From Arthrobacter sp. PAMC 25486 (lineage in GTDB: Bacteria > Actinomycetota > Actinomycetes > Actinomycetales > Micrococcaceae): a stretch of 64,000 bases of DNA. The position numbers and the translations under genes were made by a program. Positions 53,394 through 62,018 of the stretch are shown piece by piece. The stretch is from NCBI RefSeq assembly GCF_000785535.1, contig NZ_CP007595.1:2874439-2938438 (forward strand), read 5' to 3'. How positions within the stretch are numbered: position 1 is the first letter of the stretch; each line of letters begins with the position of its first letter. The notes below the pieces were generated by a model. The model was not told the origin of the DNA, ran no database searches, and saw only the letters and a list, made by a program, of their open reading frames with translations.

Positions 53394-53750
53394 GTGGGCA
53401 GCGTAGAGCCGAAGAACCCAAACTCAGGCAAATCCATCAAATTCCCCCTCAGCTTCTCTTTCGCCCTCGCCGCCGTTGCGGGCCTGGTCACCCTGGTGGT
53501 GTCGGCCGGTGGCACTGACAATGGACTGCGCTGGGACCTGGGCGGAATCGCCTTTGGCATCGCGTTTGTCGCGACACTTCTCATTGCGTCACTGCTTGTC
53601 ATGGGCCACAAGGACAACGACCCCTACCTCAGTGAGGGCTCAGGCATCAACCGCCGCTCCGCGGACCGGTTGGCAAACCTCAAGAAGGACGCTGACGACG
53701 CCGCGAAGGCTGACAAGGCCACGGACGACGGCGATACCTCCGCCCGTTAG
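53394..53750 (+). CDS. Small two-helix membrane protein with acidic tail
   Basis: This 118-residue protein has two membrane helices (about 19-39 and 49-70), a polar motif HKDNDPYLSEGSGINRRSADRL and an Asp/Ala/Lys-rich C-terminal tail. It starts at GTG 53394 and ends before a strong hairpin. I do not recognise a named family with certainty; homologues probably exist across Micrococcaceae. The function is unknown. Confidence 0.7.
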   Translation: MGSVEPKNPNSGKSIKFPLSFSFALAAVAGLVTLVVSAGGTDNGLRWDLGGIAFGIAFVATLLIASLLVMGHKDNDPYLSEGSGINRRSADRLANLKKDADDAAKADKATDDGDTSAR

Positions 53751-53762
53751 TCCCCAGCTTCT

Positions 53763-53798
53763 CCCATGGAAAAGGTCGCAGGCAACCTTTTCCATGGG
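53763..53798. terminator. Hairpin between convergent genes
   Basis: A 14-base stem, CCCATGGAAAAGGT pairing with its reverse complement, separates the plus-strand membrane-protein gene from the minus-strand kinase gene. It has no T tract on either side, so its strength as a terminator is uncertain. Confidence 0.6.
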
Positions 53799-53860
53799 GC
53801 CCTCGAGGCTGTGGGCCCAACACAGGGGGTGAATGTGGCCCACCCACCGTCCCGGCCTGG

Positions 53861-54904
53861 CTACTTTCCGCCCCGGAGAGCGGCCAGGCTTTGCTGTATC
53901 CGGGCAAAGATCGGTGCATCAACCTGGATGCCACTGCGCTTGAGCACCATGACCGACGCACCGACAACCCCGTCCTCGACAAGAACAGGGGAGATGCCGG
54001 CTGGCCCGCCCGCACCGGGCATGGCGGCTGACAAGCGGCCGACCACGGCTGCGGCCACTGCTCCGCCCTTTGTCAGCACACTCCCCCCGAAAACCAGCGG
54101 CTGGGCCCCCGGTTGCCATTGCCGTCCGTCGGCTTCCCCGGGGCCGTTTCCCGCCCTGCTGGCCGCCAACAGGGTCTGAGTCAACGCCTGGGCTGCACGG
54201 TCAATGATGTCCTGGGCAACGGCGTCGTCCTTTACCTGAAACACCAGCGGCGCAAAACGCGAGAGTTCAATGGCCGGCAGCTCATAAACCTTAAGAATTA
54301 ACTGTTGCTGGGCGCGCAGCCGGCCCTGGGTGCGTTCCCCTGGATCAAGGGTAACGCCCAGCTCCGCCAGCACCAGTAGTGTCAGGGACGTGGCCTGCCC
54401 CCGGCCGTCAAGCGCGGCGGCAACAGCCCGGACAATCTCCCTGCCGAGCCAAAAACCCGCGCCATTATCACCCAGCAGCCAGCCGGTTCCATCGGTCACC
54501 GCCTCCAGGCGGCTGGACACCACGCGGGCGCCCACGGCGCCGGTGCCGGCTATCAAGGCCAAACCATCATCGTGATAAGTTCCAGAATAAAACGTGGCCA
54601 AAAGATCAGATTCAATCATGACCTTGCCGGTGAGTCCGAGCTCAGCGAACCCGTCGCGAAACAAATGGGTCGGCAATTCCAGTGATGCACCCGCCATGGC
54701 AACGAGCACTTCGGCAACCTCTCCCGCGGTGCCCCCAGTGGCCTTTCGGGAAGCGTCAAGCAGCGCCGCCAAGGCGGCATCAAATCCCCGGGAAACCGGG
54801 TTCCCACCGCCGGCGGTGCCATAGCCGAGGCACTGTCCGGAGGAATTGATCAGGACGGCCCTGGTGGAGGTGCCGCCAGCGTCAATGGCAAGAAAATTTC
54901 GCAT
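53861..54904 (-). CDS. nagK: BadF/BcrA-type sugar kinase, probable N-acetylglucosamine kinase
   Basis: This 347-residue ASKHA-fold kinase has the phosphate-1 loop IDAGGTSTRAV at the N-terminus, MAGAS in the connecting region, LIAGTGAVGAR (phosphate-2) and DGTGWLLGDNGAGFWLGRE, a signature of NAGK/BadF-type kinases. The likely reaction is ATP-dependent phosphorylation of N-acetylglucosamine. The evidence is the signature plus the neighbouring RpiR regulator, SIS protein and NgcEFG importer. ATG 54904 is chosen at the first family-like residue; an ATG three codons upstream is possible. It is divergent from the regulator, with about 90 bases between. Confidence 0.8.
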   Translation of the reverse strand: MRNFLAIDAGGTSTRAVLINSSGQCLGYGTAGGGNPVSRGFDAALAALLDASRKATGGTAGEVAEVLVAMAGASLELPTHLFRDGFAELGLTGKVMIESDLLATFYSGTYHDDGLALIAGTGAVGARVVSSRLEAVTDGTGWLLGDNGAGFWLGREIVRAVAAALDGRGQATSLTLLVLAELGVTLDPGERTQGRLRAQQQLILKVYELPAIELSRFAPLVFQVKDDAVAQDIIDRAAQALTQTLLAASRAGNGPGEADGRQWQPGAQPLVFGGSVLTKGGAVAAAVVGRLSAAMPGAGGPAGISPVLVEDGVVGASVMVLKRSGIQVDAPIFARIQQSLAALRGGK

Positions 54905-54950
54905 CGTTATCATTCTGTGTCTAGGTGTGACTTGACTTACATCTGTGATG

Positions 54951-54967
54951 ATAATAGTTTTCATTAT
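54951..54967. promoter_or_regulatory. AT-rich inverted repeat between nagK and the RpiR gene
   Basis: ATAAT-AGTTTTC-ATTAT, in an AT-rich patch between the divergent starts. It is a natural place for binding of the RpiR-family regulator. The symmetry is short (5-base arms), so the call is tentative. Confidence 0.35.
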
Positions 54968-54996
54968 GTACCCGCCAAAAAGAAACGGATTTTCAG

Positions 54997-55968
54997 ATGT
55001 CAGCCTTCACGTCCTCTCCCGCAGCTGTTCCGGCTGCCGGTGTCGTGAACCGCATTCAGGCCAAACTACCTGATATGCCCGCTGCCATGGCGAAAATCGG
55101 CACCTATCTTCTGGAGCACCCGCAGGCGCCGTTGGAGCTGTCCATCATGGAGCTGGCGGAGCGGACCAAAACCTCACCGGCCACGGTGACACGTTTTTGC
55201 CGCCTGCTTGGCTATGCCGGATACGTGCCCTTCCGTGTCAGCATCGCCTCGGATCTTGGTCGCAGCGACGCACGGGAATCGTGGAAGGCGGACATCGGCC
55301 GGGCCTTTGGCCCCGATGATTCCCCCCGCGACGTCCTCAGTACCCTTGTCAATGCCCACACCCGTTCATTGGCAGAGACGGCGGCCGTGATGGATCTGGC
55401 GCAGATGAACAAAATTGCCCGCCGCATTGCCATGAGCCACCACGTGGACATCTACGGCATCGGTGGCAGCGCCGTCATGGCGAAGGAATTGCAGTCACGG
55501 CTGTACAGGATCGGCATCAACGCCCATCACTGGTCCGAGGTACACGCAGGATTGACGAGTGCCGCCATCCAGGATTCCAACACGGTGGCCATCGGCATTT
55601 CCAACACCGGCCGCACCGAAGAAACCTTGCAGATGCTCCGTGAAGCTGGGGAGGCCGGGGCCCTGACGGTGGCGTTGAGCAACAATCCGGGCTCACCCCT
55701 GGCCGAGAGCGCCGATGAATCAATCATCACCTCGGTCCATGAGCAGTTCCTGCAGCCCGATGACCTCTCGGCCAAGCATGTGCAGCTGCTGGTTCTCGAC
55801 CTTATTTACCTATTGGTGGCACAGGTGAATTTTTCCCAGACCACATCAAAGCTTGCAGCCTCGGCCATGGCCGTTTCGCCCCACCGGCGCCCCACCAGGG
55901 CCGCCCGGCTGGAGGTGGCTGCCAGCCGCAATGCCCGCAGCGCAGGAAAGGGTGGCGCCCATGTCTGA
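54997..55968 (+). CDS. MurR/RpiR-family transcriptional regulator
   Basis: This 323-residue regulator has an N-terminal HTH_6 domain (about 18-95, with MAKIGTYLLEHPQAPLELS and TSPATVTRFCRLLGYAGY) and a C-terminal SIS sugar-phosphate-binding domain (about 125-265, VDIYGIGGSAVMAKELQSRL and AIGISNTGRTEETL). The effector is probably an amino-sugar phosphate. The C-terminal 40 residues are basic and may be unstructured. It is divergent from the kinase and overlaps the next gene by eight bases, so it is likely autoregulated with this locus. Confidence 0.9.
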   Translation: MSAFTSSPAAVPAAGVVNRIQAKLPDMPAAMAKIGTYLLEHPQAPLELSIMELAERTKTSPATVTRFCRLLGYAGYVPFRVSIASDLGRSDARESWKADIGRAFGPDDSPRDVLSTLVNAHTRSLAETAAVMDLAQMNKIARRIAMSHHVDIYGIGGSAVMAKELQSRLYRIGINAHHWSEVHAGLTSAAIQDSNTVAIGISNTGRTEETLQMLREAGEAGALTVALSNNPGSPLAESADESIITSVHEQFLQPDDLSAKHVQLLVLDLIYLLVAQVNFSQTTSKLAASAMAVSPHRRPTRAARLEVAASRNARSAGKGGAHV

Positions 55969-56725
55969 TTCACTGACAGTCTTCAGCCTGGAAGTTTCCG
56001 CCAGGCTCGACGCAATCACCGCCTGGGCGGTTGCCGGTGGGCTGGACGAGGCAGCCAGGGCCCTGGCGGATTCCCTGGCTAATGGCGGAGTGATTCAGGC
56101 CTTCGGCACCGGCCACTCTGAGGCCTTTGCCATGGAAATTGCCGGACGCGCCGGGGGGTTGATTCCCACCAGCAAGATTGCCCTGCGCGACCTGGTGCTG
56201 CATGGCGACCGCGACGTTGCCGCCCTTGATTCCCTGGAGGGTTCCGTCCTGGAGCGCGAGACAGGTGTTGCCGAGGAGCTGTTCAAGCTTTCGCTGGTTG
56301 ATCCCAGCGACATTTTCATCATTGCCTCCAACTCTGGTGTGAACGGTTCCATTGTTGGGCTTGCCCTGGCCGCCAAGGAACGTGGTCACAAGGTAATCGC
56401 CGTCACAAGCCTTGAGCACACCAATGCTGTCGAAACAAAACACCCAAGTGGTATGCGTCTCAGTGAGATTGCCGATATTGTTATCGATAACAGGGCGCCG
56501 TATGGCGATACCACCCTTGAAGTTTCCGGCGGAGGAGGTGTTGGTGCTGTTTCATCCATCACAGCTGCATACATTGCGCAGTTGCTCACGATTGAAACAG
56601 TCCAGTGCCTGGTCCGTGCGGGGAAGAAACCGCCCATCTATATTTCGGCAAATATCCCGGGCGGGGACGAACACAATACCGCACTGGTGGGCCAGTATGT
56701 TGGCCGGCTCAGGCGTGAGGCGTGA
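55961..56725 (+). CDS. SIS-domain sugar isomerase-like protein
   Basis: This 254-residue protein contains a SIS domain: GVIQAFGTGHSEAFAMEIAGRAGGLIP near residue 40, IFIIASNSGVNGSIVGLALAAKERGHKVIAVTS around 118, and the SSITAAYIAQLL helix. Such proteins bind or isomerise phosphosugars. The locus suggests an N-acetylglucosamine-6-phosphate-related step, but the exact reaction is not clear; a nearby nagB or murQ is not seen. ATG 55961 lies within the end of the regulator gene, and the two frames overlap by eight bases. Confidence 0.85.
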   Translation: MSDSLTVFSLEVSARLDAITAWAVAGGLDEAARALADSLANGGVIQAFGTGHSEAFAMEIAGRAGGLIPTSKIALRDLVLHGDRDVAALDSLEGSVLERETGVAEELFKLSLVDPSDIFIIASNSGVNGSIVGLALAAKERGHKVIAVTSLEHTNAVETKHPSGMRLSEIADIVIDNRAPYGDTTLEVSGGGGVGAVSSITAAYIAQLLTIETVQCLVRAGKKPPIYISANIPGGDEHNTALVGQYVGRLRREA

Positions 56726-56786
56726 TTCCAACAGCACGTAGTTGAAGTCGGCTGAAACGCATGAAGCCAACCGAGACGAATTGCAG

Positions 56787-56830
56787 TGAAATGCAGTAAA
56801 CGTACTTTCCAAGTACAGAGCAGTACAGAG
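56787..56830 (+). promoter_or_regulatory. Candidate operator and 10-base direct repeats before ngcE
   Basis: TGAAA..AGTA-AACG-TACTTTCCA (56787-56811) is an imperfect inverted repeat. It is followed by two AGTACAGAG copies 10 bases apart (56812 and 56822). They lie 50-90 bases before ngcE and could be regulator or promoter-associated sites. Confidence 0.35.
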
Positions 56831-56877
56831 TGAAACCGTTTTAGCGTTCGTACCATCAATGGAAGGCAGTACACAGA

Positions 56878-58299
56878 ATGACTATTCAGAACAAGCCTCT
56901 GCAGCGTCGCGGATTCCTTCGTGGAGCACTGGCCACCGCCGTACTTTTGCCCCTGGGTGGAGCCTTGGCTTCCTGTGCAGGTGGCAGCAACACCCCCGAA
57001 ACCTCGTCCGCTGCCCCCGGTGGCGACGTGGATCCCACGAAGAACCCGTTTGGCGTTGCCTCCACGGGTGCTCTTGACGCCGTCATCTTCAAGGGTGGCT
57101 ACGGCATCGACTACGTCGAGTTCGCCGGCGCAATTTTCACCAAGAACTTCCCCGACGTCAAGGTAAGCATCAACCCATCCACCGACATCGCCCAGGAACT
57201 GCAGCCCCGCTTCGCCGGCGGAACCCCGCCGGACCTGATTGACAACTCCGGTGCCAAGTCCATCGGCTTCAGCACCATCCTGGGTCAGCTCGAGGACCTG
57301 CAGGACATCATTGATGCCAACAACCTCGAAGGCACCAAGATCGCCGACACCCTGTTTGACGGCGTGCTGTCACCGGGCACCTTTGACGGCAAGCTCGCCG
57401 CCATCAACTACGTGCTCACGGTCTACGCCTGGTGGTACTCCGCCAGCCTGTTCAAGGAAAACGGCTGGACGGTCCCCACCACCTGGGCCGAGGCTCTCGA
57501 GCTCGGTGCCAAGGCCAAGGAGAAGGACAAGTACCTCTTCGTTTGGGGCAAGGAGGCTGCAACCTACTACCTGACCATGTGCATTGAGTCGGCCATCAAG
57601 GAGGGCGGCGACGAGGTTCGCCTCGCCCTGGAAAACCTGAAGGAAGGCTGCTGGTCGCTGCCTGCCATGCAGGAAGTCCTGAAGGGCTTGGAGGCCATCG
57701 TCAAGGCTGGCTACATCATGCCCGGCGGTTCCGGCACGGTCTTCACTGCGGCACAGGCTTCATGGTCCAACGACCAGGAAGCACTCTTGTACCCCTCGGG
57801 TTCCTGGATTGAAAACGAGATGAAGGACCAGACCAAGGCCGGCTTCGAAATGACGGGCGCACCGGTTCCCGTTGTCTCCGACAGCCCGAAGATCGACCAG
57901 CAGGGCGTGCGCTCCGCTGGCGGCGAGCCCTTCGTGGTTCCGTCCAAGGGCGTCAATGTTGCAGCTGGCAAGGAATTGCTGCGCATCATGCTCTCCAAGG
58001 ATGCTGCCACCAACTTCGCCAAGGAGAAGCTGGCCCCCACTGTTGTCAAGGGCACCGTCCCTGCCGACGGCTTCGGGTCCACCGCATTGGTGTCCCAGAC
58101 CGCCATGTTGGACAAGGCCGGGAAGAACATCTTCACCTGGAACTTCATCGATCTGTACGGCATGAACGCCGACCTGCTGGTGCCGTGGAACTCCTTCCTC
58201 GACAACAAGCTCGACGTCGCAGGCCTCACCGAGGCCATGCAGAAGATCACCGACAATGTCCGGAACGACGATTCGGTGACAAAGATTGAAGTGAAGTGA
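56878..58299 (+). CDS. ngcE: N-acetylglucosamine/diacetylchitobiose ABC transporter substrate-binding lipoprotein
   Basis: This 473-residue extracellular solute-binding lipoprotein has a twin-arginine-like signal (LQRRGFLRG, residues 8-16) and a lipobox LASC with Cys33. The mature part resembles NgcE of Streptomyces: AVIFKGGYGIDYVEF, ELQPRFAGGTPPDLIDNSGA, FDGKLAAINYVLTVYAWWYSASLF, LYPSGSWIENEM and GEPFVVPSKGVN. It captures N-acetylglucosamine or chitobiose for the NgcFG permease. The stop overlaps the start of ngcF by four bases. The Tat-type signal suggests export of a folded protein. Confidence 0.88.
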   Translation: MTIQNKPLQRRGFLRGALATAVLLPLGGALASCAGGSNTPETSSAAPGGDVDPTKNPFGVASTGALDAVIFKGGYGIDYVEFAGAIFTKNFPDVKVSINPSTDIAQELQPRFAGGTPPDLIDNSGAKSIGFSTILGQLEDLQDIIDANNLEGTKIADTLFDGVLSPGTFDGKLAAINYVLTVYAWWYSASLFKENGWTVPTTWAEALELGAKAKEKDKYLFVWGKEAATYYLTMCIESAIKEGGDEVRLALENLKEGCWSLPAMQEVLKGLEAIVKAGYIMPGGSGTVFTAAQASWSNDQEALLYPSGSWIENEMKDQTKAGFEMTGAPVPVVSDSPKIDQQGVRSAGGEPFVVPSKGVNVAAGKELLRIMLSKDAATNFAKEKLAPTVVKGTVPADGFGSTALVSQTAMLDKAGKNIFTWNFIDLYGMNADLLVPWNSFLDNKLDVAGLTEAMQKITDNVRNDDSVTKIEVK

Positions 58300-59291
58300 C
58301 ACAAGCAACACAAGAAGTGCAGTCGGGGGGGGGCGTTGTCGCCACCGCCCGGCGGCGCCGGAAAAAACTGACATTCGACAAGGTCAGCTTTATGGCAGTG
58401 TTCCTGGGACTGCCACTGGTGATCTATCTGGTCTTTGTAATCTCGCCTTTTGTTCAGGCGGTGTACTACTCATTGACCAGCTGGGGCGGCTTCGACAACA
58501 ACATGCCGTTCGTGGGCTTGAATAACTATGTCAAGCTCTTCAACGATGACATCTTCATGATCTCGGTCCGCAACAGCGTCACGCTGGCCGTCTTCCTGCC
58601 TGTCATCACGGTGATCTTGTCACTGGTGCTCGCCACCCTTGTCACCATTGGCGGCAGCAGCCGCGGGCAGATCAAGGGCCTGAAGGGTTCCGGTTTCTAC
58701 CGGGTCATCTCCTTCTTCCCCTACGTCATCCCTGCGGTAGTCATCGGCATTATCTGGCAGCAGATTTTCAACCCGAAGAACGGCCTGCTTAACGGCATTC
58801 TGACAGGCATCGGGCTGGACGGTTTTAAGGACTACCCGTGGCTCGGCGACGCGCGCACAGCCATGATCGCCTCCATGTTCGTCATCGTGTGGGGCTTTGT
58901 TGGCTTCTACATGATCCTGTTTATCGCAGCCATCAAGGGCATCCCGGCGGAAACCTTCGAAGCAGCCCGCATTGACGGTGCTGGCCGCTTCCGCACGGCC
59001 ATCAGCATCACGATCCCGCTGATCCGCGACAACATCCAGACCGCCTACGTCTACATGGGAATCCTGGCTCTCGACGCCTTTGTGTACATGTCAGTTTTGA
59101 ACTCCACCGGCGGACCGGAAAACTCCACGCTTGTCATGTCGCAGAAACTGTTCACCACGGCCTTCTCGAAGAACCAGTTTGGCCTGGCCTGTGCCATGGG
59201 TGTGGTGCTGGCAGTCATCACCCTGCTTTTCTCGGCGATTGTATTCCTGGTCAACAAGATCACCGGCGGCAGCAAGGATGTGTCTGAATAA
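58296..59291 (+). CDS. ngcF: N-acetylglucosamine/chitobiose ABC transporter permease
   Basis: This 331-residue MalF-type permease has about six helices and the coupling EAA loop AARIDGAGRFRTAISITIPLI (about 225-245). The cytoplasmic N-terminus contains a run of nine G at 58325-58333, encoding three glycines. GTG 58296 overlaps the ngcE stop. It forms the channel with NgcG. Confidence 0.9.
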   Translation: MTQATQEVQSGGGVVATARRRRKKLTFDKVSFMAVFLGLPLVIYLVFVISPFVQAVYYSLTSWGGFDNNMPFVGLNNYVKLFNDDIFMISVRNSVTLAVFLPVITVILSLVLATLVTIGGSSRGQIKGLKGSGFYRVISFFPYVIPAVVIGIIWQQIFNPKNGLLNGILTGIGLDGFKDYPWLGDARTAMIASMFVIVWGFVGFYMILFIAAIKGIPAETFEAARIDGAGRFRTAISITIPLIRDNIQTAYVYMGILALDAFVYMSVLNSTGGPENSTLVMSQKLFTTAFSKNQFGLACAMGVVLAVITLLFSAIVFLVNKITGGSKDVSE

Positions 59292-60184
59292 TGTCAATGC
59301 AACTTTCAAAAACCACGGGACTAAGTGACCACGTTGAGCGCAAAGGGCAGGACAGCAAGAGTGACAAGGTGGTGGCCGGTGTCTCCCACACCATGCTCGC
59401 CCTGTGGGCGCTTTTGGTGCTCATTCCGCTGGGCTGGACCCTCATGTCGTCATTCAAGACGACCAAGGAAATCTTCGCCTCGCCGTTCTCCCTCCCCGCC
59501 GATTGGCAATTCCAGAACTACGTGACCGCATGGAATACAGCCGGCATTGGCATGTACTTCTTCAACACCGTCATTGTGGTGGGTTTCGCGCTTGTCATCG
59601 TGATGGTGCTCGGTGCCATGTGTGCCTACGTTTTGGCCCGCTACGTCTTCCCCGGATACCGCGCCGTCTACTACCTGATGCTCGCCGGCCTGACGTTCCC
59701 GGTCTTCCTGGCCATTGTTCCGTTGTTCTTCATCCTGCAGAACCTGGGCCTGTTGAACACCCTGCCCGGCCTGATCATCGTGTACGTGGCGTTCGCGCTG
59801 CCCTTCACCGTGTTCTTCCTGTTCTCCTTCTTCAAGGCGCTCCCCAACGAGATTGCCGAAGCCGCACAGATTGACGGCGCGGGCGAATGGCGCACCTTCT
59901 TCCAGGTCATGCTTCCCATGGCCAAGCCCGGCATGGCCTCCGTAGCCATCTTCAACTTCCTGGGCTTGTGGAACCAGTACCTGATCCCGGTGGCCATCAA
60001 CACCAAGCGTGAGAACTATGTGCTCTCGCAGGGCATCGCGGCCTTCGCCGGCCAGATGGGCTATGCAGTGGACTTCGGTGCACTGTTCGCGGCCGCCATC
60101 ATCGTGATTGTTCCGGTATTGGTCATGTACGTCCTGTTCCAGCGCCAGCTGCAGGGCTCTGTTGCTGCAGGAACCATGAAGTAA
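59291..60184 (+). CDS. ngcG: N-acetylglucosamine/chitobiose ABC transporter permease
   Basis: This 297-residue MalG-type permease has six helices and the EAA loop EIAEAAQIDGAGEWRTFFQVMLPMAKPGM (about 190-218). Its ATG shares one base with the ngcF stop (TAATG). No ATPase gene follows; in actinobacteria such importers usually share a distant MsiK-type ATPase. A strong terminator follows. Confidence 0.9.
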   Translation: MSMQLSKTTGLSDHVERKGQDSKSDKVVAGVSHTMLALWALLVLIPLGWTLMSSFKTTKEIFASPFSLPADWQFQNYVTAWNTAGIGMYFFNTVIVVGFALVIVMVLGAMCAYVLARYVFPGYRAVYYLMLAGLTFPVFLAIVPLFFILQNLGLLNTLPGLIIVYVAFALPFTVFFLFSFFKALPNEIAEAAQIDGAGEWRTFFQVMLPMAKPGMASVAIFNFLGLWNQYLIPVAINTKRENYVLSQGIAAFAGQMGYAVDFGALFAAAIIVIVPVLVMYVLFQRQLQGSVAAGTMK

Positions 60185-60214
60185 GCAGTCATTGTCATTC
60201 CCTTACGAGGTTCA

Positions 60215-60258
60215 ACGAAGGCCCGCATCTCATGATGATGCGGGCCTTCGGTGTTTTG
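60215..60258 (+). terminator. Terminator after ngcG
   Basis: A 14-base stem, CGAAGGCCCGCATC pairing with GATGCGGGCCTTCG, is followed by GGTGTTTT. Confidence 0.9.
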
Positions 60259-60326
60259 GGCAGTTGATTTCGACGGGCTCAATCCGCGGTTGCGGCAGCC
60301 ACACTCCGCCGCTGGAGGGCGTGATC

Positions 60327-60899
60327 TTACATCTCGGCGGATTTACGACGGCGGTAGGCGGCTACGTGGGCACGGTTGCCGCAGTTGCCGGTGTCGCAAT
60401 ACCGGCGGGAACGGTTTTTGGACAGGTCGATCACCACTGCGCAGCAATCAGGCGCGGCACACACCTTCAGCCGCGCCAATTCCTTGCTGCGGATCACATC
60501 CACCAGCGCCATGGCTGCTTCAACCCCCATGCGCTCGGCCAGCGGGGCGGCCGGGGCAGTTGCGTGCAGGTGCCAGTCCCACTGGTCGTGTTTGACCAGC
60601 TGGGGCAGGGCCTGTGCCCGGGCCAAAAGTCCATTGACCATGTCGGCTGCGGTGAGTTCATCGGCAATGAAGATGGTGCGCAGTTCGGTGCGCATGTCAC
60701 GCACTGCCTTGACCTCCGAAGCGGAGTGTTCACGCGATCCGGAAAACTGCTCCGCAAGCACAAAGGCATCCAGCTCGGCCACGGATTCCAGAGTGTCCGG
60801 GCCGGTGACGGTGCCGTCTTCGGTGACGGTGATGGGGGCGGTGTTGATCAAATTCACGGCAGAGAGCAGGGCCATCTCCGTGTCATGACTAAAGACCAT
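60327..60899 (-). CDS. CGNR zinc-finger protein (ABATE-domain regulator)
   Basis: This 190-residue protein has an N-terminal ABATE-type (stress-response) domain and a C-terminal CGNR zinc finger. The finger is LKVCAAPDCCAVVIDLSKNRSRRYCDTGNCGNRAHVAAYRRR (about 140-185), with the four Cys ligands and the CGNR-like CGNRAHVAAYR end. It is probably a DNA-binding regulator. ATG 60899 has AGGAGT upstream; five more residues from 60914 are less likely. It is divergent from the EamA transporter, which it may regulate. Confidence 0.88.
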   Translation of the reverse strand: MVFSHDTEMALLSAVNLINTAPITVTEDGTVTGPDTLESVAELDAFVLAEQFSGSREHSASEVKAVRDMRTELRTIFIADELTAADMVNGLLARAQALPQLVKHDQWDWHLHATAPAAPLAERMGVEAAMALVDVIRSKELARLKVCAAPDCCAVVIDLSKNRSRRYCDTGNCGNRAHVAAYRRRKSAEM

Positions 60900-60903
60900 G
60901 TTG

Positions 60904-60960
60904 ACTCCTGACAATCTGCGGGCGTAATGTCATTAGTCTACCGCCTATTACTCCTGACAA
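60904..60960. promoter_or_regulatory. Duplicated ACTCCTGACAA in the CGNR-EamA divergent promoter region
   Basis: The 11-mer occurs at 60904-60914 and again at 60950-60960, 46 bases apart, in a divergent gap of 72 bases. Part of the first copy also provides the ribosome binding site of the minus-strand gene. TAATGT-CATTA around 60927-60937 adds a small symmetric site. It is a candidate binding region for the CGNR regulator. Confidence 0.4.
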
Positions 60961-60971
60961 ATGGACCATCC

Positions 60972-62018
60972 GTGACCACTTCAACAGCATCCTTCCGCGT
61001 GTCCGCCTCCGGGCCACGCGCCGCCCTGGCCTCCCCGGCGCTCGTGCTGGCCTTGATTTCCGCGGCAGCCTTTGCCTTGTCGGGATCCTTCGCCAAGTCG
61101 CTTTTCGATGTTGGCTGGTCTCCAGGTGCAGCGGTCGCTGCACGCATAGGAGGTGCCGCCGTCGTACTTTTCATACCGGTGGTCATCACCCTGGTGAGGC
61201 GCTGGGCCAAGGTCAAGGGGTCGCTGGGTCGGATCGCGATTTACGGCGTGGTGCCGATTGCGCTGTGCCAGCTGTTTTACTTCAATGCGGTGCAGCACTT
61301 GTCGGTGGGGGTGGCGCTGCTGCTGGAATATCTCTCGCCCGTGCTGCTGGTGGGGTGGGCGTGGATCATCACCCGGCGCCGGCCGAGGCTGCTGACGATT
61401 GTTGGCGCCGTCAGCGCCATGGCGGGCCTGGTGCTGGTGTTGGATCTGGCCGGCAGTCAAAAGGTGAGTGTTGAGGGTGTTTTGTGGGGGCTGGCCGCGG
61501 CGGTGTGCTCGGCAGTGTATTTTGTGATGTCGGCCCGCACCGGTGACGATGTCCCGCCCATTCTCATGGCCGGCGGGGGCATGGCGGTGGGTGCGGCCAT
61601 GATCCTGGGGCTGGGCGTGGTGGGCATTCTGCCGATGGCGTTCACCTTCAACAACCCCGTATTTGCCGGAACCGAGGTGAACTGGCTGGTTCCGGTGCTG
61701 GGCCTGGTGCTGATCACCACAGTTTTTGCCTACATCATGGGCATTATCTCGACGCGCGGGCTGGGCTCGAAGGTTGCCTCGTTTGTGGCCTTGTTCGAGG
61801 TGCTGTTCGCCGTGATTTGGGCGTGGATCCTGCTCGGTGAGCTGCCCCGGGCCATCCAGCTGCTGGGCGGCCTGGCGATCATGGCTGGCGTGGTCCTGGT
61901 GCGGCTGGACGAACTGCGAGGATCACCCCGGCGCGGGCGATCCTACGCAGTCGACCTTGACGCTGAAGCTGGCGAGCTGCCTGCCGAATCTTTACCGGCC
62001 GAAGCGCCTCAGCCGTAG
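60972..62018 (+). CDS. EamA/RhtA-family drug/metabolite transporter
   Basis: This 348-residue, roughly ten-helix DMT exporter has two EamA repeats (about 20-150 and 160-290). Marks include ALSGSFAKSLFDVGWSPGAAVAARI at the start of the first repeat and LGSKVASFVALFEVLFAVIWAWILLGE in the second. RhtA-type relatives export amino acids such as threonine; the substrate here is unknown. A hydrophilic Glu/Ala/Pro tail follows. GTG 60972 is preferred, since the extension from 60927 is not family-like. Its end overlaps the convergent copper-ATPase gene by 27 bases. Confidence 0.88.
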   Translation: MTTSTASFRVSASGPRAALASPALVLALISAAAFALSGSFAKSLFDVGWSPGAAVAARIGGAAVVLFIPVVITLVRRWAKVKGSLGRIAIYGVVPIALCQLFYFNAVQHLSVGVALLLEYLSPVLLVGWAWIITRRRPRLLTIVGAVSAMAGLVLVLDLAGSQKVSVEGVLWGLAAAVCSAVYFVMSARTGDDVPPILMAGGGMAVGAAMILGLGVVGILPMAFTFNNPVFAGTEVNWLVPVLGLVLITTVFAYIMGIISTRGLGSKVASFVALFEVLFAVIWAWILLGELPRAIQLLGGLAIMAGVVLVRLDELRGSPRRGRSYAVDLDAEAGELPAESLPAEAPQP

